33,859 nucleotides of DNA from an uncultured Selenomonadales bacterium. Lineage in GTDB: Bacteria; Bacillota; Negativicutes; Selenomonadales; Selenomonadaceae. The stretch's first letter is position 1. Each line of letters opens with the position of its first letter. The stretch covers positions 1-33,859 of the forward strand of contig CAMJMR010000026.1 in the NCBI GenBank assembly GCA_946407095.1. Reading direction: 5' to 3'. Under the pieces are notes generated by a model. It was not told where the DNA came from. It was given only the letters and a program-made list of their open reading frames with translations, and did no database searches. The position numbers and the translations under genes are program-made. This document shows positions 9,105-16,831 of this stretch, one piece after another.

Positions 9105-9502
9105 TCCAAGCCTCGCGCCAATTTCGCAGAATATTTTTCGGGCAAGCGGCAAATCTTTCCGTCGTGCGTGAAGACGTTCGTACTCGTGCCCTCCGTCAAA
9201 ACTTTTTCCTCGCCGACGCGCCGAATCTCGTACTTGAATTGCATTTTAGCCCGCGTCAAAGCCGTTGCCGTCGTCGCGATTTCCAAGTCGTCATCGAAGC
9301 GGGCGGGCGCATGAAAGCGCGCGTTAATCTCGATTATCGGGAACAAAATGCCGTCGCTCATCAAATCGTTCAAGTCTATGCCGACCGCTCGCAAAAATTC
9401 TACGCGTCCCGTCTCGAACCATTTGATATAATTCGCATGGTGCGCCACGCCCATGACGTCCGTGTCGAAAAATTTCACTCGATGCCGCGTCGTTACTGTC
9501 AT
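9101..9502 (-). CDS. ybgC: YbgC/4-hydroxybenzoyl-CoA-type acyl-CoA thioesterase
   Basis: 133 residues, single hotdog domain. The active-site signature FFDTDVMGVAHHANYIKWFE (catalytic Asp after the first Thr; MGVAHHANY) is at the N-terminus. It hydrolyses short acyl-CoA thioesters in the cytoplasm. ATG 9502 is preferred over the GTG nine bases upstream because GAGGTG stands six bases before it. First gene of the leftward run that leads into the phosphoesterase, DUF815 and cobA-hemD; its stop overlaps the next start. The gene symbol reflects family membership only. Confidence 0.88.
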   Translation of the reverse strand: MTVTTRHRVKFFDTDVMGVAHHANYIKWFETGRVEFLRAVGIDLNDLMSDGILFPIIEINARFHAPARFDDDLEIATTATALTRAKMQFKYEIRRVGEEKVLTEGTSTNVFTHDGKICRLPEKYSAKLARGLE

Positions 9503-9560
9503 TACCTTCACCTCGGCGAAACTATATCACATTGCCGCGAACTGTGCTATAATTTTTTTT

Positions 9561-9806
9561 AGGGCTGTTGGCAAGTTGTCGGCTCTGATTCGGCGTTATC
9601 TGCCTACTTTCTTTGACTGGCCAAAGAAAGTAGCAAAGAAAGCCACCACTGCGCGTGGAGCGGATACCGTCCGCCTACGAAATGCCCGCGTCCCAATCAG
9701 CCGCTCGTGCCGCTATCGATGCTTCCGGCATCGAAGTCGCGGCGGGCGCGCGTCCTTGCGCGCCCTCATTCCTTGCGACGACTTCTTTACTTTACCAACA
9801 GTCCCT
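9561..9806 (+). mobile_element. ~246-bp MITE-like element, copy A
   Basis: Left end AGGGCTGTTGGCAAG and right end CTTTACCAACAGTCCCT are imperfect inverted repeats. Inside is a long hairpin CTACTTTCTTT/AAAGAAAGTAG around GACTGGCC and a second stem near CGATGCTTCCGGCATCG. The core GGCTCTGATTCGGCGTTA and the right end recur in copies B (13489) and C (about 33470). No transposase is encoded. It fills the space between the divergent ybgC and rsmI starts (9503-9827). Confidence 0.7.
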
Positions 9807-9827
9807 TAGCAGTTGGGAGGGTTGAGC

Positions 9828-10646
9828 TTGCTTTACTTGTGCGCCACGCCGATTGGCAACCTTGAAGACATGACTTTTCGGGCGATTAGGATTCTGCGCG
9901 AAGTCGATTTGATTGCGGCGGAGGACACTCGCCGAACGCGGAAACTTTTGACGCATTTCGACATTCATACGCCGATGATTCGCTTCGACGAGAATTGCAA
10001 GTCGGACGTCGGCGAAAAAATTTTGCGGCGGCTTCAAGCGGGCGAATCGGTTGCAGTCGTCAGCGACGCGGGCTTGCCTGCCATATCGGACCCCGGCGCG
10101 GACTTGGTACGGTTTGCTGTCAACGCGGGGATAACGGTTTGCCCTGTGCCCGGCGCGAATGCCGCTTTGAGCGCGCTGATTTGTTCGGGGCTCGACACGA
10201 CGAAATTTTTATTCGCGGGCTTCGCGCCCAAGACAAACAAAAATCGCCGCGACTTCCTGCAACGGCTTGCGACCGTCGACGCGACGATAATTTTCTATGA
10301 GGCACCGCACAGATTGAAAAATTTCTTGACGGAGCTGTTGGAAGTCTTCGGCGACCGCCGCGCAGTTTTGGCAAGGGAACTGACCAAGATTCACGAAGAA
10401 TTTCTTCGCGGGCGATTGTCGGAGCTGCTTGAGACGCTCGGCGAAGTGCTCGGCGAATTCGTCATCGTCGTCGAAGGGCAACCGTTATCAAAAGCCGTTG
10501 CGCCCGAAGAAACCGTTTCGGAAGTCGTCGAAAAATTTTTGGCGGCGGGCATGGACAAAAAATCAGCAATGCGCGAGGCAGCCAAGAGATTCAACGTCAG
10601 CCGCCGCGAAATTTATAACACACTGCTCAAGGAGGAAACTCAATGA
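9828..10646 (+). CDS. rsmI: 16S rRNA (cytidine(1402)-2'-O)-methyltransferase
   Basis: 272 residues. RsmI 2'-O-methylates C1402 in the decoding centre using SAM. Diagnostic segments are LYLCATPIGNLEDMTFRAI at the start, AAEDTRRTRKLL, SDAGLPAISDPGADLV and PVPGANAALSALICSG, followed by FYEAPHRL and a C-terminal helical tail. TTG 9828 is taken as start because GGGAGGG ends six bases before it and it puts LYLCATPIGN at the usual N-terminus; earlier in-frame TTG codons overlap the ribosome-binding site. The stop overlaps the metG start (ATGA), so the two are translated together. Confidence 0.95.
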   Translation: MLYLCATPIGNLEDMTFRAIRILREVDLIAAEDTRRTRKLLTHFDIHTPMIRFDENCKSDVGEKILRRLQAGESVAVVSDAGLPAISDPGADLVRFAVNAGITVCPVPGANAALSALICSGLDTTKFLFAGFAPKTNKNRRDFLQRLATVDATIIFYEAPHRLKNFLTELLEVFGDRRAVLARELTKIHEEFLRGRLSELLETLGEVLGEFVIVVEGQPLSKAVAPEETVSEVVEKFLAAGMDKKSAMREAAKRFNVSRREIYNTLLKEETQ

Positions 10647-12163
10647 AAACTTTTTACATCACGACGCCGATTTACTATCCCAGCGCGAAATTGCACATCG
10701 GACACGCCTACTGCACGACAATCGCCGACGCCATTGCCCGTTTCAAGCGGCTTGCGGGCTACGACGTGTTTTTTTTGACGGGCTCGGACGAACACGGGCA
10801 GAAAATCCAGAAAACCGCTCAATCTTTCGGGAAAACGCCGCTCGAATACGTTGACCCCATCGTCGACAGCTTCAAAGACCTCTGGAAGAAATTTCACATA
10901 TCTAACGACGATTTCATTCGCACAAGTGAGCCGCGCCACGAAAAAGTTGTTCAAGAAATTTTCAAGCGCATTCGGGATAACGGCGACATTTACAAGGGCG
11001 AATACACGGGGCTTTACTGCACGCCCTGCGAATCGTATTGGACGGAGCTTCAGCTCGACGAAAACGGCTGTTGCCCCGATTGTCATCGTCCCGTCGAAAA
11101 AGTTTCGGAGGAGGCTTATTTCTTCAAGCTGTCCAAATATGCCGACGCACTCTTGAATCACATAGAAAATCATCCCGAATTCATCGTGCCGACCTCGCGG
11201 CGCAACGAAATGATTAACTTCATTAAAAGCGGGCTCGAAGACCTTTGCATATCGCGCACGTCGTTCGATTGGGGCATCCCCGTGCCCGACGACACGCGCC
11301 ACGTCATTTACGTTTGGTTCGACGCCGTCATCAACTACATAACGCCGCTGATTCACAAGCCCGATATGGAAAAGTTTTGGCCGGCCGATATTCACCTCGT
11401 CGGCAAGGAAATTGTCCGCTTCCACTCGATTATCTGGCCTGCAATGCTCATGGCGGCGAATCTTCCTTTGCCCAAGCAAATCTACGGGCACGGCTGGCTC
11501 GTCACTGACGGCGACAAGATGTCGAAGTCAAAGGGCAACGTCGTCGACCCCGTGCTTTTGGTTGAGGAATTCGGCGCGGACGCCATAAGATATTTCCTCC
11601 TGCGCGAAATAACGCTCGGGCTCGACGGGAATTTTAATCGCGACGCGCTGATTCAGAGGATTAACGCCGACCTCGCCAACGACCTCGGAAATCTTTTGCA
11701 CCGCTCGCTGAACATGATTGGCAAGTTCCAAGGCGGCAAGCTCGCGGCGTCGACGGAAGGCACCGCGCTTGACAAGTCGTTCCGCCAAGAGGCTGTCGAC
11801 ACGGCGGCGGAATATCGGCGGCTCATGGAAAACGTTCAGCTGTCCGACGCCGTTAAGCTCGTCTGGAAATTTATCGGGCGCGCGAACAAGTATATCGATG
11901 AAACCATGCCGTGGAAGCTCGCCAAGGACGAAACGCAACGTCAAGCCCTCGCGAACGTCCTTTACAATCTCGCCGAATCGCTCCGAATCGTAAGCATTTT
12001 GATTTCGCCGTTCATGCCGTCGACCGCGCTCAAGATTCGCGAACAGTTAAGAGTCTCGGCGGAATTTACGCTCGACGAAGCAGAAACTTTCGGCCTAATC
12101 GAAGCGAATCACGAAGTCGGTAAGCCCGAACAACTTTTCCCGCGCATTCAAGTCGAAAAATAA
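10643..12163 (+). CDS. metG: Methionyl-tRNA synthetase, short form
   Basis: 506 residues. It charges tRNA-Met. Class I signatures are AKLHIGHAY (HIGH, residues 18-21) and DKMSKSKGNVVDP (KMSKS, about 292-296). A zinc knuckle CTPC...CCPDC lies near residues 126-147. The catalytic core and anticodon-binding helical domain are complete, but the C-terminal EMAP-II/Trbp111-like tRNA-binding domain that extends many bacterial enzymes to about 640 residues is absent; the protein ends just after the helical domain. The start ATG overlaps the rsmI stop. Confidence 0.96.
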   Translation: MKTFYITTPIYYPSAKLHIGHAYCTTIADAIARFKRLAGYDVFFLTGSDEHGQKIQKTAQSFGKTPLEYVDPIVDSFKDLWKKFHISNDDFIRTSEPRHEKVVQEIFKRIRDNGDIYKGEYTGLYCTPCESYWTELQLDENGCCPDCHRPVEKVSEEAYFFKLSKYADALLNHIENHPEFIVPTSRRNEMINFIKSGLEDLCISRTSFDWGIPVPDDTRHVIYVWFDAVINYITPLIHKPDMEKFWPADIHLVGKEIVRFHSIIWPAMLMAANLPLPKQIYGHGWLVTDGDKMSKSKGNVVDPVLLVEEFGADAIRYFLLREITLGLDGNFNRDALIQRINADLANDLGNLLHRSLNMIGKFQGGKLAASTEGTALDKSFRQEAVDTAAEYRRLMENVQLSDAVKLVWKFIGRANKYIDETMPWKLAKDETQRQALANVLYNLAESLRIVSILISPFMPSTALKIREQLRVSAEFTLDEAETFGLIEANHEVGKPEQLFPRIQVEK

Positions 12164-12182
12164 ATTCTGACAAAAAATTTAA

Positions 12183-12214
12183 GCCCCGACAAAGCATCGG
12201 GGCATTTTTATTTT
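12183..12214 (+). terminator. Rho-independent terminator after metG
   Basis: Perfect 7-bp stem GCCCCGA/TCGGGGC around CAAAGCA, followed by ATTTTTATTTT, 20 bp after the metG stop. The glycosyltransferase converges on it from the right. Confidence 0.85.
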
Positions 12215-12234
12215 CTCGACAAAAACAGATGTTC

Positions 12235-13401
12235 TCATACGATTTGAAAACCAATCAGATTATTTACGTTCATCGCAACTCTATCGAAACTGAAATTCTC
12301 TAAGGCAAATTCCTGACATCTTTTTACTATGCGTTTTCTTTTGTTCTCGTCTTTAAGTAAACTTCTACAAATTCTATAAGCCTCATGAGCGTTGCGGTAG
12401 ACGGGGAATAAATTTTTTGGAAAAAACTTGTCGAAGTCTCTATGATAATCTGTAACCAGGCAAGCGTTGCTTTGCATTATATCCAAGATTCTCCAAGGAA
12501 ACCCGTCGACAGCTTGCAGATGCCCTATGCTTATGCCAATCTTTGAAGAGTTGTAGGCGGCGGAATTTTCGGATAAAGACATGATTTTTTCACTGGAATA
12601 AGAGAGCGCTAGTGTTGAGTTGTAAAGTTGAAACTCCGTCCAATTTGGCGTACCGTACAATGTCAAGCCTAAATTTGCAACGGCAGACAGCACAGATATT
12701 CTTTTCTCGTCACTCAGTTGCGTAATGAGAGAAGGTATATTGAAATACTTTGCAACTAACTCGTCCGTTATGATTTTTTTGTTTATGAGCTCCGCAAGAT
12801 CTGCGAAAGGGTTTTCTCTCAAATAATTCAGTGCTTGAACAAATTCTTCTCTTTGCTTACGGTTAGGTTTTTCTTTAAGAAAGAAATTAATTGGCGTGAC
12901 GGGCTCCGAACCAAATTTACTTCCTATGAAAACGATATTTTGTTTCAATGGCATGTCTTGTGGGCGAATACTTGAAAACGGAACAACTGATGTTATTTGA
13001 TTTTCTTTTACGCAAAAATTTTCGACCAAAGACTTTTTTGAACTGTTGTCGGTAATGAAAAAGTACCTTGACGGATTAAGTTTTATGCGGCTTTTGTTGG
13101 CAAAATACAAGACGGAATCCGAGGTATATATTACGATAGGACACGCTACAACATCGCTAATATCCCAAAAACTGTTGTTAAACAGTATGCATAAATCGGG
13201 ATTAAACTTCGTAAGCTCGTTTTTAACGGTTTCGTTTATCTCGCCCCACTCGTGGGCACCAAATAACGCATGAGGGAAATAGACCACATTATGTCCGCGC
13301 ATTTTTAATGAAGATATAAACGCTTCGTAAAAAGGCGGAAGCACATGATTTTTAAGGTTATCCCCCCCCCCCACAGCGAATGCCAAGAAAATTTTTGCCA
13401 T
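12235..13401 (-). CDS. CgeB/GT1-like glycosyltransferase, probably phase-variable
   Basis: 388 residues. The C-terminal third (IGISIGHLQAVDGFPWRILDIMQSNACLVTDYHRDFDKFF) has the layout of CgeB-type or family-4-like glycosyltransferases, in which a spore-maturation-like DFF segment follows the donor-binding helix; the N-terminus (IFLAFAVGGGDNLKNHVLPPFYEAFISSLKMRGHNV) fits a Rossmann-type acceptor domain. It probably adds a sugar to a surface molecule. Base composition is clearly more AT-rich than the neighbours and codon use differs, suggesting transfer. GAGGTGAGG precedes ATG 13401. Codons 10-14 contain an uninterrupted run of 11 G, so slippage would switch the gene off. In the sequenced state the frame is intact (ON). 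The exact substrate is unknown. Confidence 0.75.
   Translation of the reverse strand: MAKIFLAFAVGGGDNLKNHVLPPFYEAFISSLKMRGHNVVYFPHALFGAHEWGEINETVKNELTKFNPDLCILFNNSFWDISDVVACPIVIYTSDSVLYFANKSRIKLNPSRYFFITDNSSKKSLVENFCVKENQITSVVPFSSIRPQDMPLKQNIVFIGSKFGSEPVTPINFFLKEKPNRKQREEFVQALNYLRENPFADLAELINKKIITDELVAKYFNIPSLITQLSDEKRISVLSAVANLGLTLYGTPNWTEFQLYNSTLALSYSSEKIMSLSENSAAYNSSKIGISIGHLQAVDGFPWRILDIMQSNACLVTDYHRDFDKFFPKNLFPVYRNAHEAYRICRSLLKDENKRKRIVKRCQEFALENFSFDRVAMNVNNLIGFQIV
13372..13382 (-). repeat. Poly-G(11) tract inside the glycosyltransferase 5' end
   Basis: Eleven consecutive C on the plus strand (G on the coding strand), about 20 bp into the gene. Homopolymers of this length slip readily during replication and are classic contingency-locus switches of surface glycosyltransferases. 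Confidence 0.85.
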
Positions 13402-13442
13402 ACAACCTCACCTCGTACATTTTTTACTGTCTAAGTTTTCGT

Positions 13443-13471
13443 AGGCTAACATTAACCATTTGCTTTGTCAA
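13443..13471 (-). promoter_or_regulatory. Probable promoter of the glycosyltransferase
   Basis: Minus strand TTGACA (13471-13466), 17-bp spacer, then TAGCCT (13448-13443), about 41 bp upstream of the start codon. The -35 is perfect and the -10 weak. Confidence 0.5.
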
Positions 13472-13488
13472 TATTTATTATGGCTGTT

Positions 13489-13730
13489 AGGGTCTGTTGG
13501 TAAATTGAATTTGTGATTCAGATTCGGTGTTTCAACGGCTTTAAGTTGGTTAAACTACTTTCTTTCAGCGAGGAAAGACCCGCAACGCGGGGGAACAGCT
13601 GGGACGCGGCGTCCACCCTTCAGCCGTCGATGACTTTCAACGCGCTATCTGGATGCAACGTTCACGTTGCCCGCCATCCTTGGCGGTCTCTGTCCTCTGC
13701 AACGTCTTCGTTAATTTACCAACAGTCCCT
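13489..13730 (+). mobile_element. ~242-bp MITE-like element, copy B
   Basis: Best-preserved ends of the family: left AGGGTCTGTTGGTAAATT, right AATTTACCAACAGTCCCT, an inverted repeat with one mismatch in 18. The internal hairpin ACTACTTTCTTTCAGCG is truncated relative to copies A and C. It also carries GCGCTATCTGGATGCAACG followed by TTCACGTTGCCCGCC, the hairpin module seen in the tandem array at 29599. No ORF of substance. Confidence 0.75.
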
Positions 13731-13737
13731 AGTAAAG

Positions 13738-13792
13738 TCGGCGCGCTCTCCGTGTGCAAAGTCACGTTGCCCGCCGCTTTTAAAGCGCCCGT
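13738..13792 (+). repeat. CCCGCC-hairpin repeat fragment next to copy B
   Basis: GGCGCGCTCTC..., GTCACGTTGCCCGCC, then GCTTTTAAAGC and GCCCGTGC: two of the hairpin modules found at other repeat copies stand back to back. It lies immediately upstream of the terminator stem. Confidence 0.5.
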
Positions 13793-13793
13793 G

Positions 13794-13837
13794 CAAAAAA
13801 AGTCGGTCATCTGACAGCAGACGACCGATTTTTTTTT
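13794..13837 (-). terminator. Terminator of the dynamin/radical-SAM operon (bidirectional form)
   Basis: Ten-bp stem CGGTCGTCTG/CAGATGACCG (minus strand, one wobble pair) with a 3-nt loop, flanked by A9 and T7 so it can act in either direction; it lies 15 bp after the vanX-like stop. Confidence 0.8.
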
Positions 13838-13852
13838 ATGATATGCCCCGAA

Positions 13853-14575
13853 TTATTTTTTCAGCGCGGTTACGGGGAAAGTGAAGTACGTGTCGGGATA
13901 AGGCTCGTCCTTCAGCGTGAAGTGCCACCACTCGGTATCAAGCGGCTTGAATCCGTGCTTCAGCATGGCGTCGCGCAGGAATTGCCGATTCTTCAACTGC
14001 GCCTTGGTGAGATTGCCCTTGTAGTCGGGATGCGATTCTACGCCGAAATGGTCGAACGTGCCGCCCATGTCGACTTCTTTGCCGGTCTTCATGTCGAACA
14101 GCGTCAAGTCAATCGTAGAGCCGCGACTGTGCCCCGACTTCGCGTCAATGTAGCCGTCAGCGAAAAGCCGCGTCTTGTCGACTTTCGGGTAGAAATATTT
14201 TTTCATGCGCTTGTCGTTGAGATCCTCCGCCCAACGCACGAAGTGGTCAACCGCCATTTGCGGACGGTAGGCGTCGTAGACCTTGAGACGATAGCCGAAC
14301 TTTTTCACGTAGTCCGAAACTTTTTTCAGAGCCTCGGCCGCCTCAATCGTCATTAGCGCGCAAGGCTGTTGGTAGCCGTTAATCCTGTCGCCCACGAAAT
14401 TGTACGTCGAATAGTAGCGAATCTCCTGGATTATGTCGGGCACGACCTCCGATAGCACCACAAAGCCCGACGGGTCATCGGGCGCGGTTGAACGTTGCGC
14501 GGCGGCGGGCGTCACGAACAAGCTCAACGCCAACAGCGCGCCGACCAAAACTTTAACGAACTTCAAAGCGAACAC
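13853..14575 (-). CDS. ddpX: VanX/DdpX-type D-Ala-D-Ala dipeptidase, secreted
   Basis: 240 residues, M15D zinc peptidase. An N-terminal signal peptide (KFVKVLVGALLALSLFVTPAAA) sends it out of the cytoplasm. Zinc ligands and catalytic residues are in place: SGHSRGSTIDL (His149, Asp156) and EWWHF (Glu205, His208), with the substrate Arg in DAYRP (about 104). It cleaves D-Ala-D-Ala; being exported and without vanHA, a role in peptidoglycan peptide turnover is likelier than vancomycin resistance. The frame begins at GTG 14575, but TTG 14566 (KFVKVL...) has a better-spaced AAGAG and may be the true start. It overlaps the cyclo-ligase gene. Confidence 0.9.
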   Translation of the reverse strand: MFALKFVKVLVGALLALSLFVTPAAAQRSTAPDDPSGFVVLSEVVPDIIQEIRYYSTYNFVGDRINGYQQPCALMTIEAAEALKKVSDYVKKFGYRLKVYDAYRPQMAVDHFVRWAEDLNDKRMKKYFYPKVDKTRLFADGYIDAKSGHSRGSTIDLTLFDMKTGKEVDMGGTFDHFGVESHPDYKGNLTKAQLKNRQFLRDAMLKHGFKPLDTEWWHFTLKDEPYPDTYFTFPVTALKK

Positions 14576-15122
14576 TCTTTTCAGTCGTTATGACGACGTC
14601 AATTTTAGCGTCATGCGGCTCCGTCGGCAAGGCGTCGACCAGCTGAAAATCGTAAGCAAGTGCAACCTTGACGGCATTGGCGGCTTGCGGCAAAAATCTG
14701 TCGTAGTAGCCGCCGCCCAAGCCCAATCGCCCGCCGCGCAAATCGAACGCCGCTCCGGGGACAATCACGCAGTCAATCTGCGCGGGTTCGACGAAACGCC
14801 TAAGCTCCGGCTTGACGGTCTGAATGCCGAACGCGCCGACTTCCAAGGCGTCAAAGTTCGGGACTTCGACCGCTCGCATGATGCCCTTGCCGACAATCAG
14901 CGGTATCGCCAAAATTTTCCCGTCGTCGAAACAAGCGGCGAACAGCTCGGCAAGCTGAAGTTCTTCGGGCGTCGACGCGTATGCCATTAAAATTTTTGCC
15001 TCGCGATAAAAATCTGTCGCCGTGAACTTTTTTATCAGCGCGTGACTGATTCGGTCGCGTTCGTCGCGGGGAAGTGCCGCCCGCTTCGACAAAAATTCTC
15101 GCCGCAAAAGTTTCTTCGTCAC
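14553..15122 (-). CDS. 5-formyltetrahydrofolate cyclo-ligase
   Basis: 189 residues from GTG 15122, which overlaps the preceding stop (GTGA). It converts 5-formyl-THF to 5,10-methenyl-THF with ATP, returning the storage folate to one-carbon metabolism. The signature GGRLGLGGGYYDRFL lies near residue 130; KKLLRREFLSKRAALPRDER at the start is the usual basic N-terminus with the ATP-binding Arg/Lys. It is translationally coupled to the large GTPase upstream and the dipeptidase downstream, an unexpected housekeeping passenger in this operon. Confidence 0.92.
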   Translation of the reverse strand: MTKKLLRREFLSKRAALPRDERDRISHALIKKFTATDFYREAKILMAYASTPEELQLAELFAACFDDGKILAIPLIVGKGIMRAVEVPNFDALEVGAFGIQTVKPELRRFVEPAQIDCVIVPGAAFDLRGGRLGLGGGYYDRFLPQAANAVKVALAYDFQLVDALPTEPHDAKIDVVITTEKSVRFEVR

Positions 15123-16819
15123 CGCGCGCCCAACTCCACGCGAATCAAATCGTATTCGTTGCAAAGCTCGCGCAAAGCCACGACGTCCGCACTGACCTGT
15201 TCGTCTTGCGCCTGCCGTGATTCGATTTCCGCCTTGAAGGGCTCTTCGTATTTCGCCAAAGCCTCCGCAATGCCGCCGTCCGCCGCCGCCTTGAGTTCAT
15301 CGGCAAGCTTGTCCGCCATGTAGCGGCACTTCTGATTGAGTTCCTGACGCGCCTGCATTTCGGCCTCCACCCGCCGACGTTCAGCTTCATTCTGCGCGGC
15401 AAGTTGGGCGTCGAGTTTCCGTCTGTCGTCGTTGCCGCCCAAAAATTTTCCGAGCGCGCCGACGACGCTTACGATTGTTATCAGCGGGCCGATAACGGGG
15501 ACGACCGAGCCCAACGCTCTGCCGAGGACGGTTTTGGCGATTGCGCCGCCGATTTCCGTTTTGGCGAGCTGCGCGGCAATGGCGGTTGCGCTTTCCGTCA
15601 AAAGTCCTGCCGCAATGCCCATAGTCGACGGGTCAAGCTTGCCGCCGCCCTCCGACACCGCAACGGGCACTTGAACGGCTTGCGCGTTGACTTCGTTGAG
15701 TCGCGCCAAAATATTTTTGAAACCGTCCGCGTCGACGCCCGCGCCGTCCAATTTTATTTCAGCGAAGGATGTCAATTCCAATTCCAAAAGCGTCGCCGTA
15801 TCTTTGAGCTGTTGCTGAATTTCGCGCTGAACTTTGGCGTTGAGCTGTTCGATTTCGCGCGCCACGATGCCGTTAATCTCGTCCTGCCTGTCGCGGCTCG
15901 ACCAGATTAATTGCGGAAGATTCGCGCCGAGGTTTTCGGCTTGCGTGTCGATGTACGTGTTGATTTCGCGGCGCATGGAAATTTTTTGCTTGTTGAAGGT
16001 CTGCAGGATGTGATTCGCCTGCTGAAGGAGTTCGGAGTTTTCGCGCGCCGACAGCTTGCCGATAAAATCTTCCAAAACATTTTCCAACTGCTTAATCCCG
16101 CCGCGCAGGAGGTCAAAGGAAGTCGTGCGCTTGAGTTCGCTTAGGATAACGTCTTTGAGTTCGGCAAGCCCGCTCTGCTCGATAAACAACGGCTCATTTT
16201 CCAAACGCCCTTGCCGCGCCAATTCTGCGCTGACCGTGACGATGCAATATTTTTCGTCGACGTTGTCAATGCCGGTCTGTTTCATGTTGACGGCGACCTT
16301 GCGCTTAATCGCTTGAATATTGTCGTCGTTGTAGCCCAAATCGCCGCCCTTGTCGTTTAGGATTATGATAATTTTTTTGCCGGCGTCGGCGATTTCCTTC
16401 ATGCGCTTGTAGTTTTCCGCCTTCTCGTTGGAGCCCGTCGTGCTCATGACGAACAGGACGATGTCGGCCTTCTTCAAGTGGGCTTGCGTAACTTCCTCGT
16501 GCTTAATCGGCGCGCCGATTCCGGGCGTGTCGGCGATTTTGTAGCCCTGCCAGTCGTAATAGGTGACGGTGTCGGTTGTGGGGACGTCTTCGACCTTCGC
16601 CCTGTCCTCGCCGATAAGTTCGTTGAGAATGCTAGACTTGCCCGCGTTGTAAATGCCGTAAACCATAATTTCGGGCTCGACCTTGCGGATTTTGCCGGCG
16701 TTTATGTCGGCGAAGGTTTTGGCAAGTTCGGCGGCGTCTTCGGGATATTTCGCGAAAAATTTTTCGACGCGCCCCGCCTTATCCGCCAAGATGTCTTGAT
16801 AATTTTTTAAATCGTTCAT
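15119..16819 (-). CDS. Dynamin-like GTPase with hydrophobic C-terminal region (third of three)
   Basis: 566 residues. G1 GIYNAGKSS (55-63), G2 Thr in TTDTVTYYDW, G3 DTPG (97-100), G4-like LNDKGGD (154-160). The GTPase domain is followed by long helices (240-380), a hydrophobic Gly/Ala/Val-rich stretch (about 400-465, GSVVPVIGPLITIVSVVGAL) that could be a membrane paddle, and a charged coiled-coil tail (470-550). This is the architecture of bacterial dynamin-like proteins, which bind and remodel membranes. Neighbours are two more GTPases and two radical-SAM enzymes. Related LeoABC-type operons also contain several GTPases; membership is not proven. Confidence 0.85.
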   Translation of the reverse strand: MNDLKNYQDILADKAGRVEKFFAKYPEDAAELAKTFADINAGKIRKVEPEIMVYGIYNAGKSSILNELIGEDRAKVEDVPTTDTVTYYDWQGYKIADTPGIGAPIKHEEVTQAHLKKADIVLFVMSTTGSNEKAENYKRMKEIADAGKKIIIILNDKGGDLGYNDDNIQAIKRKVAVNMKQTGIDNVDEKYCIVTVSAELARQGRLENEPLFIEQSGLAELKDVILSELKRTTSFDLLRGGIKQLENVLEDFIGKLSARENSELLQQANHILQTFNKQKISMRREINTYIDTQAENLGANLPQLIWSSRDRQDEINGIVAREIEQLNAKVQREIQQQLKDTATLLELELTSFAEIKLDGAGVDADGFKNILARLNEVNAQAVQVPVAVSEGGGKLDPSTMGIAAGLLTESATAIAAQLAKTEIGGAIAKTVLGRALGSVVPVIGPLITIVSVVGALGKFLGGNDDRRKLDAQLAAQNEAERRRVEAEMQARQELNQKCRYMADKLADELKAAADGGIAEALAKYEEPFKAEIESRQAQDEQVSADVVALRELCNEYDLIRVELGAR

Positions 16820-16831
16820 GTTAAAGCCTCC

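Noticed and set aside
9548-9553. TATAAT as promoter for rsmI
   Set aside because: It lies about 275 bp from rsmI with no -35-like box at the right distance, and abuts the T-run at the edge of the MITE copy A.
13853-14575. Vancomycin resistance locus
   Set aside because: Only the VanX-type peptidase is present, with a signal peptide; there is no vanH, vanA or vanRS, and the gene is the last of an unrelated operon.
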